Of a stretch of 64,000 bases of DNA, positions 44,178 to 54,420 are shown piece by piece (the stretch's first letter is position 1; each line of letters begins with the position of its first letter). The notes under the pieces were generated by a model, which searched no databases, was not told the DNA's origin, and was given only the letters and a program-made list of their open reading frames with translations. The position numbers and the translations under genes were made by a program. The stretch covers positions 1 through 64,000 of the forward strand of contig NZ_JACKSH010000101.1 of NCBI RefSeq assembly GCF_025821625.1. Reading direction: 5' to 3'. The DNA comes from Mycolicibacterium pyrenivorans (lineage in GTDB: Bacteria > Actinomycetota > Actinomycetes > Mycobacteriales > Mycobacteriaceae).

Positions 44178-44204
44178 GGAACCAACCCGAGGACACCGAG
44201 CGTT
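44178..44204 (+). promoter_or_regulatory. SigE-type promoter of clgR
   Basis: GGAACC (44178-44183), a 17-bp spacer and CGTT (44201-44204) match the extracytoplasmic sigma consensus of mycobacterial SigE. It is 46 bases before the clgR ATG. clgR is a known SigE target in M. tuberculosis, which supports the call. Confidence 0.75.
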
Positions 44205-44249
44205 GGGCTAGATAGCCACCCAGGACGCCAAGCCAACAAGGAGAGCGCG

Positions 44250-44591
44250 ATGACGGCATTGCTGCGCGAGGTGATCGGCGACGTGCTGCGTCGCGCCCGT
44301 GTCGAGCAGGGACGCACCCTGCGTGAGGTGTCCGACTCCGCGCGGGTCAGCCTGGGGTACCTCTCCGAGGTGGAGCGCGGACGCAAGGAAGCGTCCAGCG
44401 AGTTGCTCAGCGCCATCTGTGGCGCCCTCGACGTTCCGCTGTCGCGGGTGCTGTCGGAGGCCGGTGACGACCTGGCGCTCGAAGAGGCCCGCAGCGTGGT
44501 CACCAAGACCGCCGAGCCGGCAGGTGCCGGCCGCATCGACGTCACCACCAAGGTGGTCATCCCACAGGTCGTGTCGATGGCGGTCGCCTGA
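44250..44591 (+). CDS. clgR: Transcriptional regulator ClgR
   Basis: A 113-aa XRE-family activator of clp protease genes and of pspA. The HTH is [48 protein letters not shown]. The C-terminal [12 protein letters not shown], with its small hydrophobic residues, is the Clp-degradation tail known in ClgR proteins, so levels are probably set by proteolysis. A GGAG-type site precedes ATG 44250. Confidence 0.95.
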   Translation: MTALLREVIGDVLRRARVEQGRTLREVSDSARVSLGYLSEVERGRKEASSELLSAICGALDVPLSRVLSEAGDDLALEEARSVVTKTAEPAGAGRIDVTTKVVIPQVVSMAVA

Positions 44592-44765
44592 CCCTGCCCG
44601 CCGGTTCGCTCGCGCAAACGACCAGCAGGGGTGTGGTGATCTGCGAGGAACCGATAAGTTGGGACGAGGCACTTCAGGCACAGCTGGGGCTGTCCGACAC
44701 ACATCCGAACACGGACACACATCAGAACACCTGCACACCCCCGAACATGAAGGCGGAGCGAACCG

Positions 44766-45593
44766 ATGGCCAATCCGTTCACCAAGGCGTGGAAATACCT
44801 CATGGCGCTGTTCAGCTCGAAGGTCGACGAGTACGCCGACCCCAAGGTGCAGATCCAGCAGGCGATCGAAGAGGCCCAGCGCCAGCACCAGGCTCTGACC
44901 CAGCAGGCCGCGCAGGTGATCGGCAATCAGCGTCAGCTGGAGATGCGTTTGAACCGTCAGCTCGCCGACATCGAGAAGCTGCAGGTCAACGTCCGTCAGG
45001 CGCTGACGCTGGCAGATCAGGCCGTCGCCGCTGGTGATGCCGCCAAGGCCACCGAGTACAACAACGCCGCCGAGGCGTTCGCCGCGCAGCTGGTGACCGC
45101 CGAGCAGAGCGTCGAGGACCTGAAGGGGCTGCACGACCAGGCGCTCGGCGCGGCCGGGCAGGCCAAGAAGGCTGTCGAGCAGAACGCGATGATGCTCCAG
45201 CAGAAGATCGCCGAGCGCACCAAGCTGCTCAGCCAGCTCGAGCAGGCGAAGATGCAGGAGCAGGTCAGCTCGTCGTTGCGGTCGATGAGCGAGTTGGCCG
45301 CGCCGGGCACCACCCCCAGCCTCGAAGAGGTGCGGCAGAAGATCGAGCGCCGCTACGCCAACGCCATGGGCGAGGCCGAGTTGGCGCAGAACTCGGTGCA
45401 GGGCCGGATGCTCGAGGTACAGCAGGCCAGCGTCCAGATGGCCGGCCATTCGCGGCTCGAGCAGATCCGGGCGTCGATGCGCGGCGAGCAGCTGCCCGCC
45501 GGTGGCCAAGCCAGCCCGGCCTCGGCCGCCCAGACGCCGGCGACGCCGGCCGCGAACCCGAACCCGACACCGGAAAACCCGCTGTCGCAGTAA
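44766..45593 (+). CDS. pspA: Phage shock protein A homologue (35-kDa antigen)
   Basis: Membrane-repair ESCRT-III-like protein. The 275-aa sequence has a short amphipathic N-terminus ([20 protein letters not shown]) followed by long coiled coil (residues ~25-215) and a Pro/Ala/Asn C-terminal tail. It corresponds to Rv2744c, next to clgR. The 174-bp clgR-pspA gap includes a TTCGC/GCGCAAAC segment that could be a ClgR site, but I cannot define it firmly. Confidence 0.95.
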   Translation: MANPFTKAWKYLMALFSSKVDEYADPKVQIQQAIEEAQRQHQALTQQAAQVIGNQRQLEMRLNRQLADIEKLQVNVRQALTLADQAVAAGDAAKATEYNNAAEAFAAQLVTAEQSVEDLKGLHDQALGAAGQAKKAVEQNAMMLQQKIAERTKLLSQLEQAKMQEQVSSSLRSMSELAAPGTTPSLEEVRQKIERRYANAMGEAELAQNSVQGRMLEVQQASVQMAGHSRLEQIRASMRGEQLPAGGQASPASAAQTPATPAANPNPTPENPLSQ

Positions 45594-45618
45594 TTTTGGA
45601 GAATGCAGGGGTGTGTCG

Positions 45619-46437
45619 ATGAGTGCACGGACCAGCAGACCGGAGGCCTGGCGTTCGATGGCGCAACGCGGGGTCGACACCGCCGCGGAGTGGTCGGACA
45701 TGCTGGCCGCAAAACTCAACGCCGCCGCCGACCCGCGGGCGAAGCTGTTGCGCAAGCGGCGCTGGGCGCTGCGCCTCGGGGTGTTCTTCACCGTTTCGGC
45801 CGTGTTCTGGGTGGGTGTGACCGCACTGCTGGCATCGTGGAGCACCCCGGTCTGGGCGCTGTTCATCCCGTCGCCCATCGCCGTCGGTGCGGCGTTCCTC
45901 GCGACGCTGTCGTTCCTGCGCTATCGCTGGCTGCGTGGTGAGCCCCTGCCGCCGCAGCGGTCGCGGGCAGCGCGGCGGTTGCCGCCGTGGGGGTCGGCCG
46001 CCCGGCAGCCCATGGCCGCGCTGGCGGCCTCCGAACGCGGGCTGACCTCTCTGCTGGGAGTCATGGAGCGGGGCCGGATGCTGCCCGCCGAGGAACTGCG
46101 GGAACTGCGGGTCGCCGCCGAACTGACGGTGGCGACGATGGCCGCCACCGCCACCGAGGTGGTGTCGATGGAGCGCGCCATCAACGCGGCGCCGCAGTCG
46201 CGCGCCCACCTCGCTCCGACGATCGCCGCCTTCAGGACACAACTCGACCGTGGTGCCCACCAGTACAACGAGATGGTCTCTGCGGCGGCGCAATTGGTTT
46301 CGGCCGCGAACTCGGGGACGATGTCGAGTTCGCCGATGTCGCAGCGGCGCTACCGCGATGAACTCGCGATGGCCACCGACCGGTTGACGGGCTGGGCGCA
46401 GGCGTTCGACGAACTGGGCCGCCTCAAAGGGGCCTAG
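45619..46437 (+). CDS. pspM: Membrane protein PspM
   Basis: A 272-aa protein (Rv2743c) that anchors PspA at the membrane in M. tuberculosis. It has a ~55-residue cytosolic N-terminus (WRSMAQRGVDTAAEWSDMLAAKLNAAADPRAKL), two transmembrane helices (LGVFFTVSAVFWVGVTALLA; LFIPSPIAVGAAFLATLSFL) and a long helical C-terminus. ATG 45619 was chosen; GTG 45613 is in frame. The PspN gene that follows in M. tuberculosis is absent here. Confidence 0.88.
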   Translation: MSARTSRPEAWRSMAQRGVDTAAEWSDMLAAKLNAAADPRAKLLRKRRWALRLGVFFTVSAVFWVGVTALLASWSTPVWALFIPSPIAVGAAFLATLSFLRYRWLRGEPLPPQRSRAARRLPPWGSAARQPMAALAASERGLTSLLGVMERGRMLPAEELRELRVAAELTVATMAATATEVVSMERAINAAPQSRAHLAPTIAAFRTQLDRGAHQYNEMVSAAAQLVSAANSGTMSSSPMSQRRYRDELAMATDRLTGWAQAFDELGRLKGA

Positions 46438-46463
46438 AGCCTCCTAGAACCTGCCCCCCGGGG

Positions 46464-46925
46464 TCAGAATGTCGGGCGCAGCGACGGGAACACCGCCGCG
46501 GCCACGGCCCGCAGCGGAGCCTTCACCAGCGCGTCGAAGAAGTCGAAGTAGTCGCGCCACAGCACGACCTTGCCGTCGCGGACCTCGAACGTGCCGCACA
46601 CCCAGAACTGCAGCCGCAGCGGCCCGATGATCAGCGCGTCGGTGCGTTCGGTGAGCACCACGTCGCCGTTGGAGGCGATGCGGTGGAACTTGACGGCGAA
46701 ACCTGCCCTGCCCTGCCCGCTGCGCAACAGCTTCATCACCCGGTCGCGTCCGCGGATCGACGGCAACCCGACGTTCTGCCAGATCAGCTCCGGCGCCGCC
46801 AGTGACTCCACGGTGTCGAAATCCTCGTCGGCCAGGGCGAACAGGAACGTCTGCACGGTGTGAGCGTTGGCGCCTGTCGTCGTGAACACCGTCGGCTGCA
46901 GCGAATCCGGGGCCTTGTCAGTCAT
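46464..46925 (-). CDS. ephG: Limonene-1,2-epoxide hydrolase-family protein (EphG)
   Basis: A 153-aa SnoaL/LEH-fold epoxide hydrolase. The Asp-Arg-Asp catalytic triad residues of the family fall in PSIRGRDRVMK, TERTDALII and VVLWRDYFDFF. It corresponds to Rv2740, whose enzyme hydrolyses bulky lipid and sterol epoxides. The start is ATG 46925; divergent from the glycosyltransferase. Confidence 0.9.
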   Translation of the reverse strand: MTDKAPDSLQPTVFTTTGANAHTVQTFLFALADEDFDTVESLAAPELIWQNVGLPSIRGRDRVMKLLRSGQGRAGFAVKFHRIASNGDVVLTERTDALIIGPLRLQFWVCGTFEVRDGKVVLWRDYFDFFDALVKAPLRAVAAAVFPSLRPTF

Positions 46926-46966
46926 CGCTCGAGCCTAACGGCGGATGCTGTGGCAGGGTAGCCCGC

Positions 46967-48139
46967 ATGCGCGTCGCCGTGGTCGCCGGACCCGACCCCG
47001 GACACGCGTTCCCGGCCATCGCGCTGTGCCTGCGATTCCTGGCCGCCGGCGACACCCCGACCCTGCTCACCGGCAGGAAATGGCTCGATGTGGCGCGCGC
47101 CGAAGGCGTCGACGCGGCCGAACTCGACGGACTCGATCCGACTGAGGTCGACGACGACACCGACGCCGGGGCGAAGATCCACCAGCGCGCCGCGCGGATG
47201 GCGGTGCTGAACAAGCAGCGGATCGGTGATCTTGCGCTCGATCTGGTGATCTCCGATTCGATCACCACCTGCGGTGGGCTGGCCGCCGATCTGCTGGGCG
47301 TTCCGTGGATCGAGCTGAACACCCATCCGCTCTATCGTCCGTCGAAGGGGCTGCCGCCGATAGGCAGCGGGCTCGCCCCCGGGACCGGGCTGCGCGGCCG
47401 GCTGCGCGACACCGTCCTGCGGGCTCTCAGCGCCCGCTCGTGGCGCGAGGGTCTGCGCCAGCGGTCCGAGGTGCGCGTCGGGATCGGTCTGCCCGCCGAG
47501 GATCCCGGGCCGCGTCGACGCCTTATCGCCACGCTGCCGGCCCTCGAGGTGCCGCGACCGGACTGGCCCGAGGAGGCCGTGATGGTGGGGCCTCTGCATT
47601 TCGAGCCGACCAAGTCGGTGTTGCCGCTGCCCGCCGGCGACGGCCCCGTCGTGGTGGTCGCCCCCTCGACGGCGAACACCGGCGCCGAGGGGCTCACCGA
47701 GATGGCACTGCAGACACTCGTCCCCGGCGAGGTCCTCCCGGACGGTTCGCGGGTGGCGGTATCCCGGTTGGAGGGGCCCGACGGGCCGATCCCGCCCTGG
47801 GCGGTGGTGGGCCTCGGGCGCCAGGACGAACTACTGTCCGGCGCGGATCTGCTGATCTGCGGGGGCGGGCACGGAACCGTTGCCAAAGCACTGCTGGCCG
47901 GTGTGCCCATGGTGATCGTCCCCGGTGGTGGCGACCAGTGGGAGATCGCCAATCGTGTTGTGCGCCAGGGCAGTGCGCAGCTGATCCGGCCGCTGACCGC
48001 GGCGGCGCTGGCCGCGGCGACGCAGGAAGTGCTCGGATCCCCGCGCTACCGGGAGGCCGCGCGGCGGGCCGGTGCCGGCGCCGAGACGGTGCCAGATCCG
48101 GTACGGGTGTGCCATGAAGCGCTCGGTGCGTGGGCGTAA
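46967..48139 (+). CDS. UDP-glycosyltransferase-like protein (GT1/MurG fold)
   Basis: A 390-aa GT-B fold glycosyltransferase (Rv2739c position). The N-terminal acceptor domain starts MRVAVVAGPDPGHAFPAIAL; the C-terminal donor domain has DLLICGGGHGTVAKALLAGVPMVIVPGGGDQWEIANRVV. The enzyme resembles MGT and rhamnosyltransferase-type proteins; acceptor and sugar are unknown. A DUF3046 gene follows after nine bases. Confidence 0.88.
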   Translation: MRVAVVAGPDPGHAFPAIALCLRFLAAGDTPTLLTGRKWLDVARAEGVDAAELDGLDPTEVDDDTDAGAKIHQRAARMAVLNKQRIGDLALDLVISDSITTCGGLAADLLGVPWIELNTHPLYRPSKGLPPIGSGLAPGTGLRGRLRDTVLRALSARSWREGLRQRSEVRVGIGLPAEDPGPRRRLIATLPALEVPRPDWPEEAVMVGPLHFEPTKSVLPLPAGDGPVVVVAPSTANTGAEGLTEMALQTLVPGEVLPDGSRVAVSRLEGPDGPIPPWAVVGLGRQDELLSGADLLICGGGHGTVAKALLAGVPMVIVPGGGDQWEIANRVVRQGSAQLIRPLTAAALAAATQEVLGSPRYREAARRAGAGAETVPDPVRVCHEALGAWA

Positions 48140-48142
48140 GTT
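48137..48142 (+). promoter_or_regulatory. Putative -10 box (leaderless) of the DUF3046 gene
   Basis: TAAGTT overlaps the glycosyltransferase stop codon and is six bases before GTG 48149. Confidence 0.4.
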
Positions 48143-48148
48143 GGGCCC

Positions 48149-48343
48149 GTGCGGCTCACCGAATTCTCTGAGCTCGTCGCCCGCCAGTTCGGCGCGGTGC
48201 GGGCCTCGTCGATGCTGATCGACCACGTGCTGACGAGCATGGGCGGGCGCACCGCGGCGCAGGCCATCGAGGACGGCGTCGACCCGCGCGAGGTGTGGCG
48301 GGCGCTGTGTGCCGACTTCGACGTCCCACGCGACCAGTGGTGA
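48149..48343 (+). CDS. DUF3046 family protein
   Basis: A 64-aa protein, MRLTEFSELVARQFGAVRASSMLIDHVL then GGRTAAQAIEDGVDPREVWRALCADFDVP, the standard DUF3046. In M. tuberculosis (Rv2738c) it lies directly before recA; here a 15-kb hydrogenase locus separates the two. Function is unknown. Confidence 0.92.
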   Translation: MRLTEFSELVARQFGAVRASSMLIDHVLTSMGGRTAAQAIEDGVDPREVWRALCADFDVPRDQW

Positions 48344-48359
48344 CGACGTCCTGCCCGGT

Positions 48360-48548
48360 CTACCCGTCGCTGTCCCGGTCCGGCTCGCCCGCCTCGTCGT
48401 GTGCCGGCACGCTCTCGTCGCCGCGGTAGCTGCCCGACGGCCGGTCGGTGGGTCCGGCCGACGGCTCATCCGACCCGGTGTCGCGTGACCCGGGAGCGCC
48501 GCGCTCGTCCTGGGGTTCTTCTGAAAGATGTTCACCCGGGGTGCTCAT
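48360..48548 (-). CDS. Small acidic hydrophilic protein
   Basis: A 62-aa protein with no hydrophobic segment, rich in Asp, Glu, Gly, Pro and Ser (MSTPGEHLSEEPQDERGAPG to DRDSDG). It is probably disordered. A strong GAGGAG ribosome-binding site precedes ATG 48548, which supports it as a real gene. No family is recognised. It is downstream of the hydrogenase genes on the same strand. Confidence 0.55.
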   Translation of the reverse strand: MSTPGEHLSEEPQDERGAPGSRDTGSDEPSAGPTDRPSGSYRGDESVPAHDEAGEPDRDSDG

Positions 48549-48614
48549 GTCGTCTCCTCACGGTCGCCCGCGCGATGCGGTCGACTCCCTGAGCGGCTAC
48601 CCGTGTGACGGCGG

Positions 48615-49367
48615 TCACAAACCGCCGGGCGGCGGTCGCGAGGCGACCCGCACCGCGTTCACCAGCGTCAACGTCGTACGCGTCGCGGTGTCCAGCGCGG
48701 TCACCTCGGCGTCGGTCAGAGCGTCGCAGGCCCAGTCCCAGTGGGCCGACACCGTCTGACCGGGGATCGGCCTTTCGGCCAGGGACAGACCGTCCCTGCG
48801 CCACCGCACCCGCTCGGCTCTGGGTTCGGCAAGCCCGAGCGCACCGGAGCGGAATGTCAGCGGGCGCGAGACGATCACGGCGTGGTCGTCGTCCACCGCA
48901 TCGACGACACCCCAGCGAATCCTGCAGGCCTGCATGACCTTCAGCGGTGTTTCCGGGTCGCGATCCAGAAACCGCGCCCACGGGTACACCACGAAGACGT
49001 GAAAGCTGTGGTTGGCCAGCACGCCGTCAGGCGGTACCTCGGCGAGCAAGCCCGTGACCTGCCCGCTGAACGCGGCCCGCAACCGGGCCAGCAGTGCCGG
49101 TGCGTCCACCTCGGCCAACAGCGGCCCGCCCAACCAGTAGCTGCGCACGATCTGCTCATCGAGCGCATCCGGCCGGCCCGCCGTGTCGGCGAGAGCACTC
49201 AGATACGGCCAGGCACCGTCGAATTCGCGGGCGTAACCGGCGAGGTCCGCACCACTGGGGAGGGCATCGGTGCCGGGTGGCCCGCAGTATCCGAGCTCGT
49301 TGGGCGGGAAGGCGTACCTCGCGAACAACGCGTGGCCGGGACGGGTGTGGTGGCCGACCGCCGCCAT
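48615..49367 (-). CDS. DUF6390-like hydrogenase-locus protein
   Basis: A 250-aa protein opening with GHALFARYAFPPNELGYCGP, followed by a helical domain (FDGAWPYLSALADTAGRPD, SYWLGGPLLAEV) and a C-terminal beta section (CRIRWGVVDAVDDDHAVIVSRPLTF, VSAHWDWACDALTDAEV). I recognise the pattern as DUF6390, which accompanies actinobacterial hydrogenase clusters. Function is unknown. The start abuts the hypE stop, so it is the last gene of the hyp operon; a maturation or H2-enzyme assembly role is inferred from that. Confidence 0.75.
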   Translation of the reverse strand: MAAVGHHTRPGHALFARYAFPPNELGYCGPPGTDALPSGADLAGYAREFDGAWPYLSALADTAGRPDALDEQIVRSYWLGGPLLAEVDAPALLARLRAAFSGQVTGLLAEVPPDGVLANHSFHVFVVYPWARFLDRDPETPLKVMQACRIRWGVVDAVDDDHAVIVSRPLTFRSGALGLAEPRAERVRWRRDGLSLAERPIPGQTVSAHWDWACDALTDAEVTALDTATRTTLTLVNAVRVASRPPPGGL

Positions 49368-50433
49368 TCAGCAGATCCGCGGAAGTTGTTCGCCGATGGG
49401 CAGATCGACCACCCGGGTGCCGCCGAGCGCGGTGCGCGCCACCACCATCCCCGGGTGTTCGGAGACGCAGCCACCGATCACCGCGGCGCGTCCGCCGTAG
49501 GGATGGGCGCGCATCGCGGCGAGCACCCGCTCGGCGTCCTCGGGGGCGACGAACGCGATCAGCTTGCCCTCGTTGGCGACGTAGAGCGGGTCGAGACCCA
49601 GCAGCCCGCACGCATCGCGGACCTCACCCGGTATCGGAAAAGACCGCTCGGTCAACGAGATTCCGACGCCCGCGGCCCTGGCGATCTCGTTAAGGGTGGC
49701 ACCGACACCGCCCCTGGTGGGGTCGCGCAGGGTATGGATGTCCGCCCCGGTGTCGATCATCGCCGCGACCAGTCCGTGCAGCGGTGCGCTGTCGCTGGCG
49801 ACGGTGGTTTCGAACTCCAGACCCTCGCGGCAACTCATCACCGCGACGCCGTGCACGCCGATGTCACCGCTGACTATCACCACGTCCCCGGGGCGGGCCC
49901 GCTGCGGACGGATGTCGGCGCGTTTGTCCACCAGACCGATGCCCGCGGTGTTGATGTAGACGCCGTCCCCGTGGCCGGAGTCGACCACCTTGGTGTCGCC
50001 GGTCACCAACTTCACACCGGCCGCCAACGCCGCGGTGCCCACGGCGTGGGCGACCAGGGCGAGTTCGGACAGCGCGGTGCCCTCCTCGAGGATGAACGCG
50101 GTGGACAGGGCCATCGGCTGCGCGCCGGCCATCGCCAGGTCGTTCACGGTGCCGTTGACCGCGAGGTCACCGATGCTGCCGCCGGGGAAGAACAGCGGCT
50201 TGACGACATAGGAGTCGGTCGAGAACGCCAATCGCTCGGCGCCGACCTGCAGCACCGCCGAATCACCCATCGCCGCATCGGCCGCGGAGCCGAACGCGGG
50301 CAGAAACAGATGCTCGATGAGCTCGGCCGACATCGCCCCGCCCCCGCCGTGTCCCATCAGGATGTTGGGGGCGTCGCGCAGCGGCGCCGGACACACCCAG
50401 GCCTCCATGTCGATGGCCGCCGGCCGGGGCGTC

Positions 50434-50441
<8 letters not shown>
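49368..50441 (-). CDS. hypE: Hydrogenase maturation protein HypE
   Basis: Dehydrates the carbamoyl group on its C-terminal Cys to a thiocyanate that becomes the Fe-CN ligand. The 357-aa protein of the AIRS/PurM fold has [65 protein letters not shown] and the invariant C-terminus PRIC. It overlaps hypD by eight bases. Confidence 0.97.
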
Positions 50442-51530
<1,089 letters not shown>

Positions 51531-51534
<4 letters not shown>

Positions 51535-51860
51535 CGCGTCACCTCAGAATCTGCATCGGTCGTGACAGGTGCCTCGGGGTTGGTCAGACCGGCCTGCCGG
51601 GCGGCCAGTTCGAAACCGTCACCGAACTCCTCCTCGAGCACCCCGAGGCGCTCGAACTCGGCCAGTGTCTGCATCGCCGATTCCTCGTCGAGACGCTGAA
51701 TCGCGAAACCGACATGCACCACTACGTATTCGCCCACCTGGGCGTCGGGTATGTACTGCAGGCAGACGTCCTTCTGGACGCCGCCGAAGTCGACCACCGA
51801 CATCAGCGTGCCGTCGCGGTCCTCCGTCCGCAGAATTCTTCCCGGTACCGCCAGACACAT
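51531..51860 (-). CDS. hypC: Hydrogenase maturation chaperone HypC (copy 1, extended)
   Basis: HypC/HupF-family chaperone; the N-terminal Cys2 (MCLAVPGRI) holds the Fe(CN)2CO moiety with HypD. It has the beta-barrel [38 protein letters not shown]. At 109 aa it carries an extra ~30-residue tail relative to the other copy. It overlaps hypD and follows hypF by 20 bases. The four-residue spacing and the DEESA segment are the usual HypC form. Confidence 0.95.
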
Positions 51861-51880
51861 GAGCAGTCCTCCTTCTTCCG

Positions 51881-54172
51881 CTAGCCTGAGTTCCCGACCA
51901 TGAGCTGACCCAGCGCGACACCGCCGTCGTTGGGTGGTACCCGATGGTGCGTGATCACCTCGAAACCCTTGGCTGCCAACGCGGTCGACGAGTTCCGTGT
52001 CAGCAGCATATTCTGGAACACCCCGCCCGACAGTGCGACGGTGCCGGTGCCCGTCGCGCACTCGACGGCGAGGTCGACGATCAACTCGGCCACCGCGGCG
52101 TGGAAGCGGGCGCCGATCACCCCAGCAGGCACCCCGGCGCGCACATCGTCGACGGCGGCGCGCAGCAGGGGAGCGGGATCGATGAGTGCGGGCCCGTCGA
52201 CGTCGAGGTCGACGTCGAAGCGGTATCGCACCGCGCCGGGCCCGACGTCGCGCGACAGGCCTTCGAGTTCGATCGCGGCCTGCGCTTCGTAGTCCACCAC
52301 CTGGCGCACGCCCGCCAGTGCCGACACGGCGTCGAACAACCGGCCCATGCTCGACGTCGGCACACAGCCCAGCCCGGTCTCGAGTTGATGCCGCAGCACC
52401 CCGCGCTCGTTCGGCGGGCAGGCGTCCACCGGTGCCAGGTCGTCGGCCCACGGCACCCCCGCCGCCCACAGGTGCGCCATCGCCATCCGGTAGGGCCGCA
52501 GCACGCTGACGTCACCGCCCGGCAGCGGCACATACCTGAGGTGGGCCATCCGCCGGAACGCCTTGTAATCGGCGAGCAGGACCTCACCACCCCAGACCGC
52601 GCCGTCGGGCCCGTAACCGGTGCCGTCGAAGGCGAACCCGAGCACCTGGCCGGCGCCGTCCAAACCGTGTTCGGCCATCACCGCGGCGATGTGGGCGTGG
52701 TGGTGTTGCACCTGGCGCACCGGCCGGCCATCGGCGTGCCGATGCGCCCACGAGGTCGAGCGGTACCCGGGGTGGGCGTCGGCGACGACGAGTTCCGGGT
52801 GCACCCCGGTCAGCGCGCCGAGGTGTCCCGCCGCGGACTCGAACGCCGTCAGCGTGGCCAGATCGTCCATGTCGCCGATGTGCTGGCTCAGCCACGCATA
52901 GCGGCCCTCGGCGACGGCCAGGGTGTTCTTCAGGTCCGCGCCGACCGCCAGCGTCGGCTGCACCGACATCGGCAGCGCGACCGGCAGCGGCGCATAGCCG
53001 CGCGACCGGCGGATGGGGAGCTCGGTGCCGGATACGACCCGCACCACGGAGTCGTCACACGGCACCAGGATCGGCCGGTCATGCGACAACCAGCCATCGG
53101 CGAGGTGCGAGAGTCGTTCTGCCGCATCGTCGTCGCGATGACAGATCGGCTCCCCGCCGAGGTTGCCCGACGTCATCACCAGCGCGGCAGGCCCGGGTTC
53201 GTCGCCGGGAAGCCCGAACAGCAGCGTGTGCAACGGGGTGTAGGCCAGCATCACCCCGAGGTCGGGATTGTGCGGGGCGACCGACGCGGCGACCGGTGCG
53301 GACGGTGAGCGCGCCAGCAACACGATGGGCCGCTGCGGTCCGGACAGCAGCCGTGCCGAGCAGTCGTCGACCGTGCACAGCGTGCGCGCCCCCGCCAGGT
53401 CGGCGACCATCACGGCGAAGGGCTTGTCGCCGCGCTTCTTCCGGCGCCGCAGCTCGGACACCGCGTCGTCGTCGGCGGCGTCGCAGGCCAGGTGGTAGCC
53501 CCCGATTCCCTTGACCGCCAGGATGCCGCCGTCACGCAGCAGCCGCCGTGCCCGCCGCAGCCCGTCCTCGGAGGTGCTGCGATGGCCCTTCCTGTCGCGG
53601 TAGGACAGGGTCGGGCCGCACCGCGGGCAGCACACCGGTTGTGCGTGGAAGCGGCGATCGGTCGGGTCGGCGTATTCACCCGCGCACTCCGCGCACATCG
53701 GAAAGCCCGCCATCGTGGTGTTCACCCGGTCGTAGGGGAGTGCCGCGATGATCGTGAACCGCGGACCACAGTTGGTGCAGTTGACGAACGGGTGCCGGTA
53801 CCGCCGATCGGACGGGTCGCGTTGCTCGGCCTCGCAGTCGGCGCAGATGGCCACATCGGGGGAGACCAGCGTGCGGCCGCCGTCGGAGCGGGAGGTGTCG
53901 GCGATCCGGAAGTCGGTGCCGCCGACAGTCGGGATGTCTTGAACGGCAACGGTTTCGATGACAGCGAGCGGTGGAGGGTCGGCGCGCAGCCGGTCGAGGA
54001 ATCCCTCGATGTCACCCGGCTCGCCCTCGACCTCGATGATCGCACCGCAACTGTCGTTACGCACGCAACCGGACAGGCCCGCCTCCACGGCAGCGGTGTA
54101 CACGAACGGCCGGAAGCCGACGCCCTGGACCACGCCGTGCACCATGACCCGCCGCCGGCACCGGCCGGTCAT
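51881..54172 (-). CDS. hypF: Carbamoyltransferase HypF
   Basis: Makes the carbamoyl precursor of the cyanide ligands and loads it on HypE. The 763-aa protein has an acylphosphatase domain (VMVHGVVQGVGFRPFVYTAA), two zinc fingers (CADCEAEQ and CTNCGP; CAECAGEY and CPRCGP), a YrdC-like domain (LAVKGIGGYHLACDA; LVMTSGNLGGEPI) and a Kae1-like C-terminal domain (QHHHAHIAAVMAEH; LSGGVFQNMLLT). It overlaps the second hypC by four bases. Confidence 0.97.
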   Translation of the reverse strand: MTGRCRRRVMVHGVVQGVGFRPFVYTAAVEAGLSGCVRNDSCGAIIEVEGEPGDIEGFLDRLRADPPPLAVIETVAVQDIPTVGGTDFRIADTSRSDGGRTLVSPDVAICADCEAEQRDPSDRRYRHPFVNCTNCGPRFTIIAALPYDRVNTTMAGFPMCAECAGEYADPTDRRFHAQPVCCPRCGPTLSYRDRKGHRSTSEDGLRRARRLLRDGGILAVKGIGGYHLACDAADDDAVSELRRRKKRGDKPFAVMVADLAGARTLCTVDDCSARLLSGPQRPIVLLARSPSAPVAASVAPHNPDLGVMLAYTPLHTLLFGLPGDEPGPAALVMTSGNLGGEPICHRDDDAAERLSHLADGWLSHDRPILVPCDDSVVRVVSGTELPIRRSRGYAPLPVALPMSVQPTLAVGADLKNTLAVAEGRYAWLSQHIGDMDDLATLTAFESAAGHLGALTGVHPELVVADAHPGYRSTSWAHRHADGRPVRQVQHHHAHIAAVMAEHGLDGAGQVLGFAFDGTGYGPDGAVWGGEVLLADYKAFRRMAHLRYVPLPGGDVSVLRPYRMAMAHLWAAGVPWADDLAPVDACPPNERGVLRHQLETGLGCVPTSSMGRLFDAVSALAGVRQVVDYEAQAAIELEGLSRDVGPGAVRYRFDVDLDVDGPALIDPAPLLRAAVDDVRAGVPAGVIGARFHAAVAELIVDLAVECATGTGTVALSGGVFQNMLLTRNSSTALAAKGFEVITHHRVPPNDGGVALGQLMVGNSG

Positions 54173-54417
54173 GGCGGATCCTCGCTCCCGCTGCCCATCA
54201 GCTTCAGGCCCGCCAGCGCGGTGTCGGCGCCCGCCTTGTCGGTCTTCTCGACGACGAAACCCATGTGGATGATCACCCAGTCACCGGCTTCGAACGTCTC
54301 CTCGGGCAGCATGCCGACGTTGACCTTGCGGGACTCGCCCGCGACATCGACGAGGGCGAGTTGGCCGCCGTAGCCCTCGAGCATGTGCAGAACCTGCCCG
54401 GGAATGCCGAGACACAT
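54169..54417 (-). CDS. hypC: Hydrogenase maturation chaperone HypC (copy 2)
   Basis: An 82-aa HypC/HupF-family protein, MCLGIPGQVLHMLEGYGGQL with VDVAGESRKVNVGMLPEETFEAGDWVIIHMGFVVEKTD. Cys2 is present. It is clearly different from the 109-aa copy 2.3 kb away and sits between hypF and the protease gene. Two HypC proteins may divide HypD-binding and large-subunit delivery, which is inferred. Confidence 0.95.
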   Translation of the reverse strand: MCLGIPGQVLHMLEGYGGQLALVDVAGESRKVNVGMLPEETFEAGDWVIIHMGFVVEKTDKAGADTALAGLKLMGSGSEDPP

Positions 54418-54420
54418 CGC

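Noticed and set aside
44592..44765. Acaca-rich direct repeats before pspA as a repeat array
   Set aside because: Short, irregular CACACA/GAACAC runs; not enough regularity to call a repeat.
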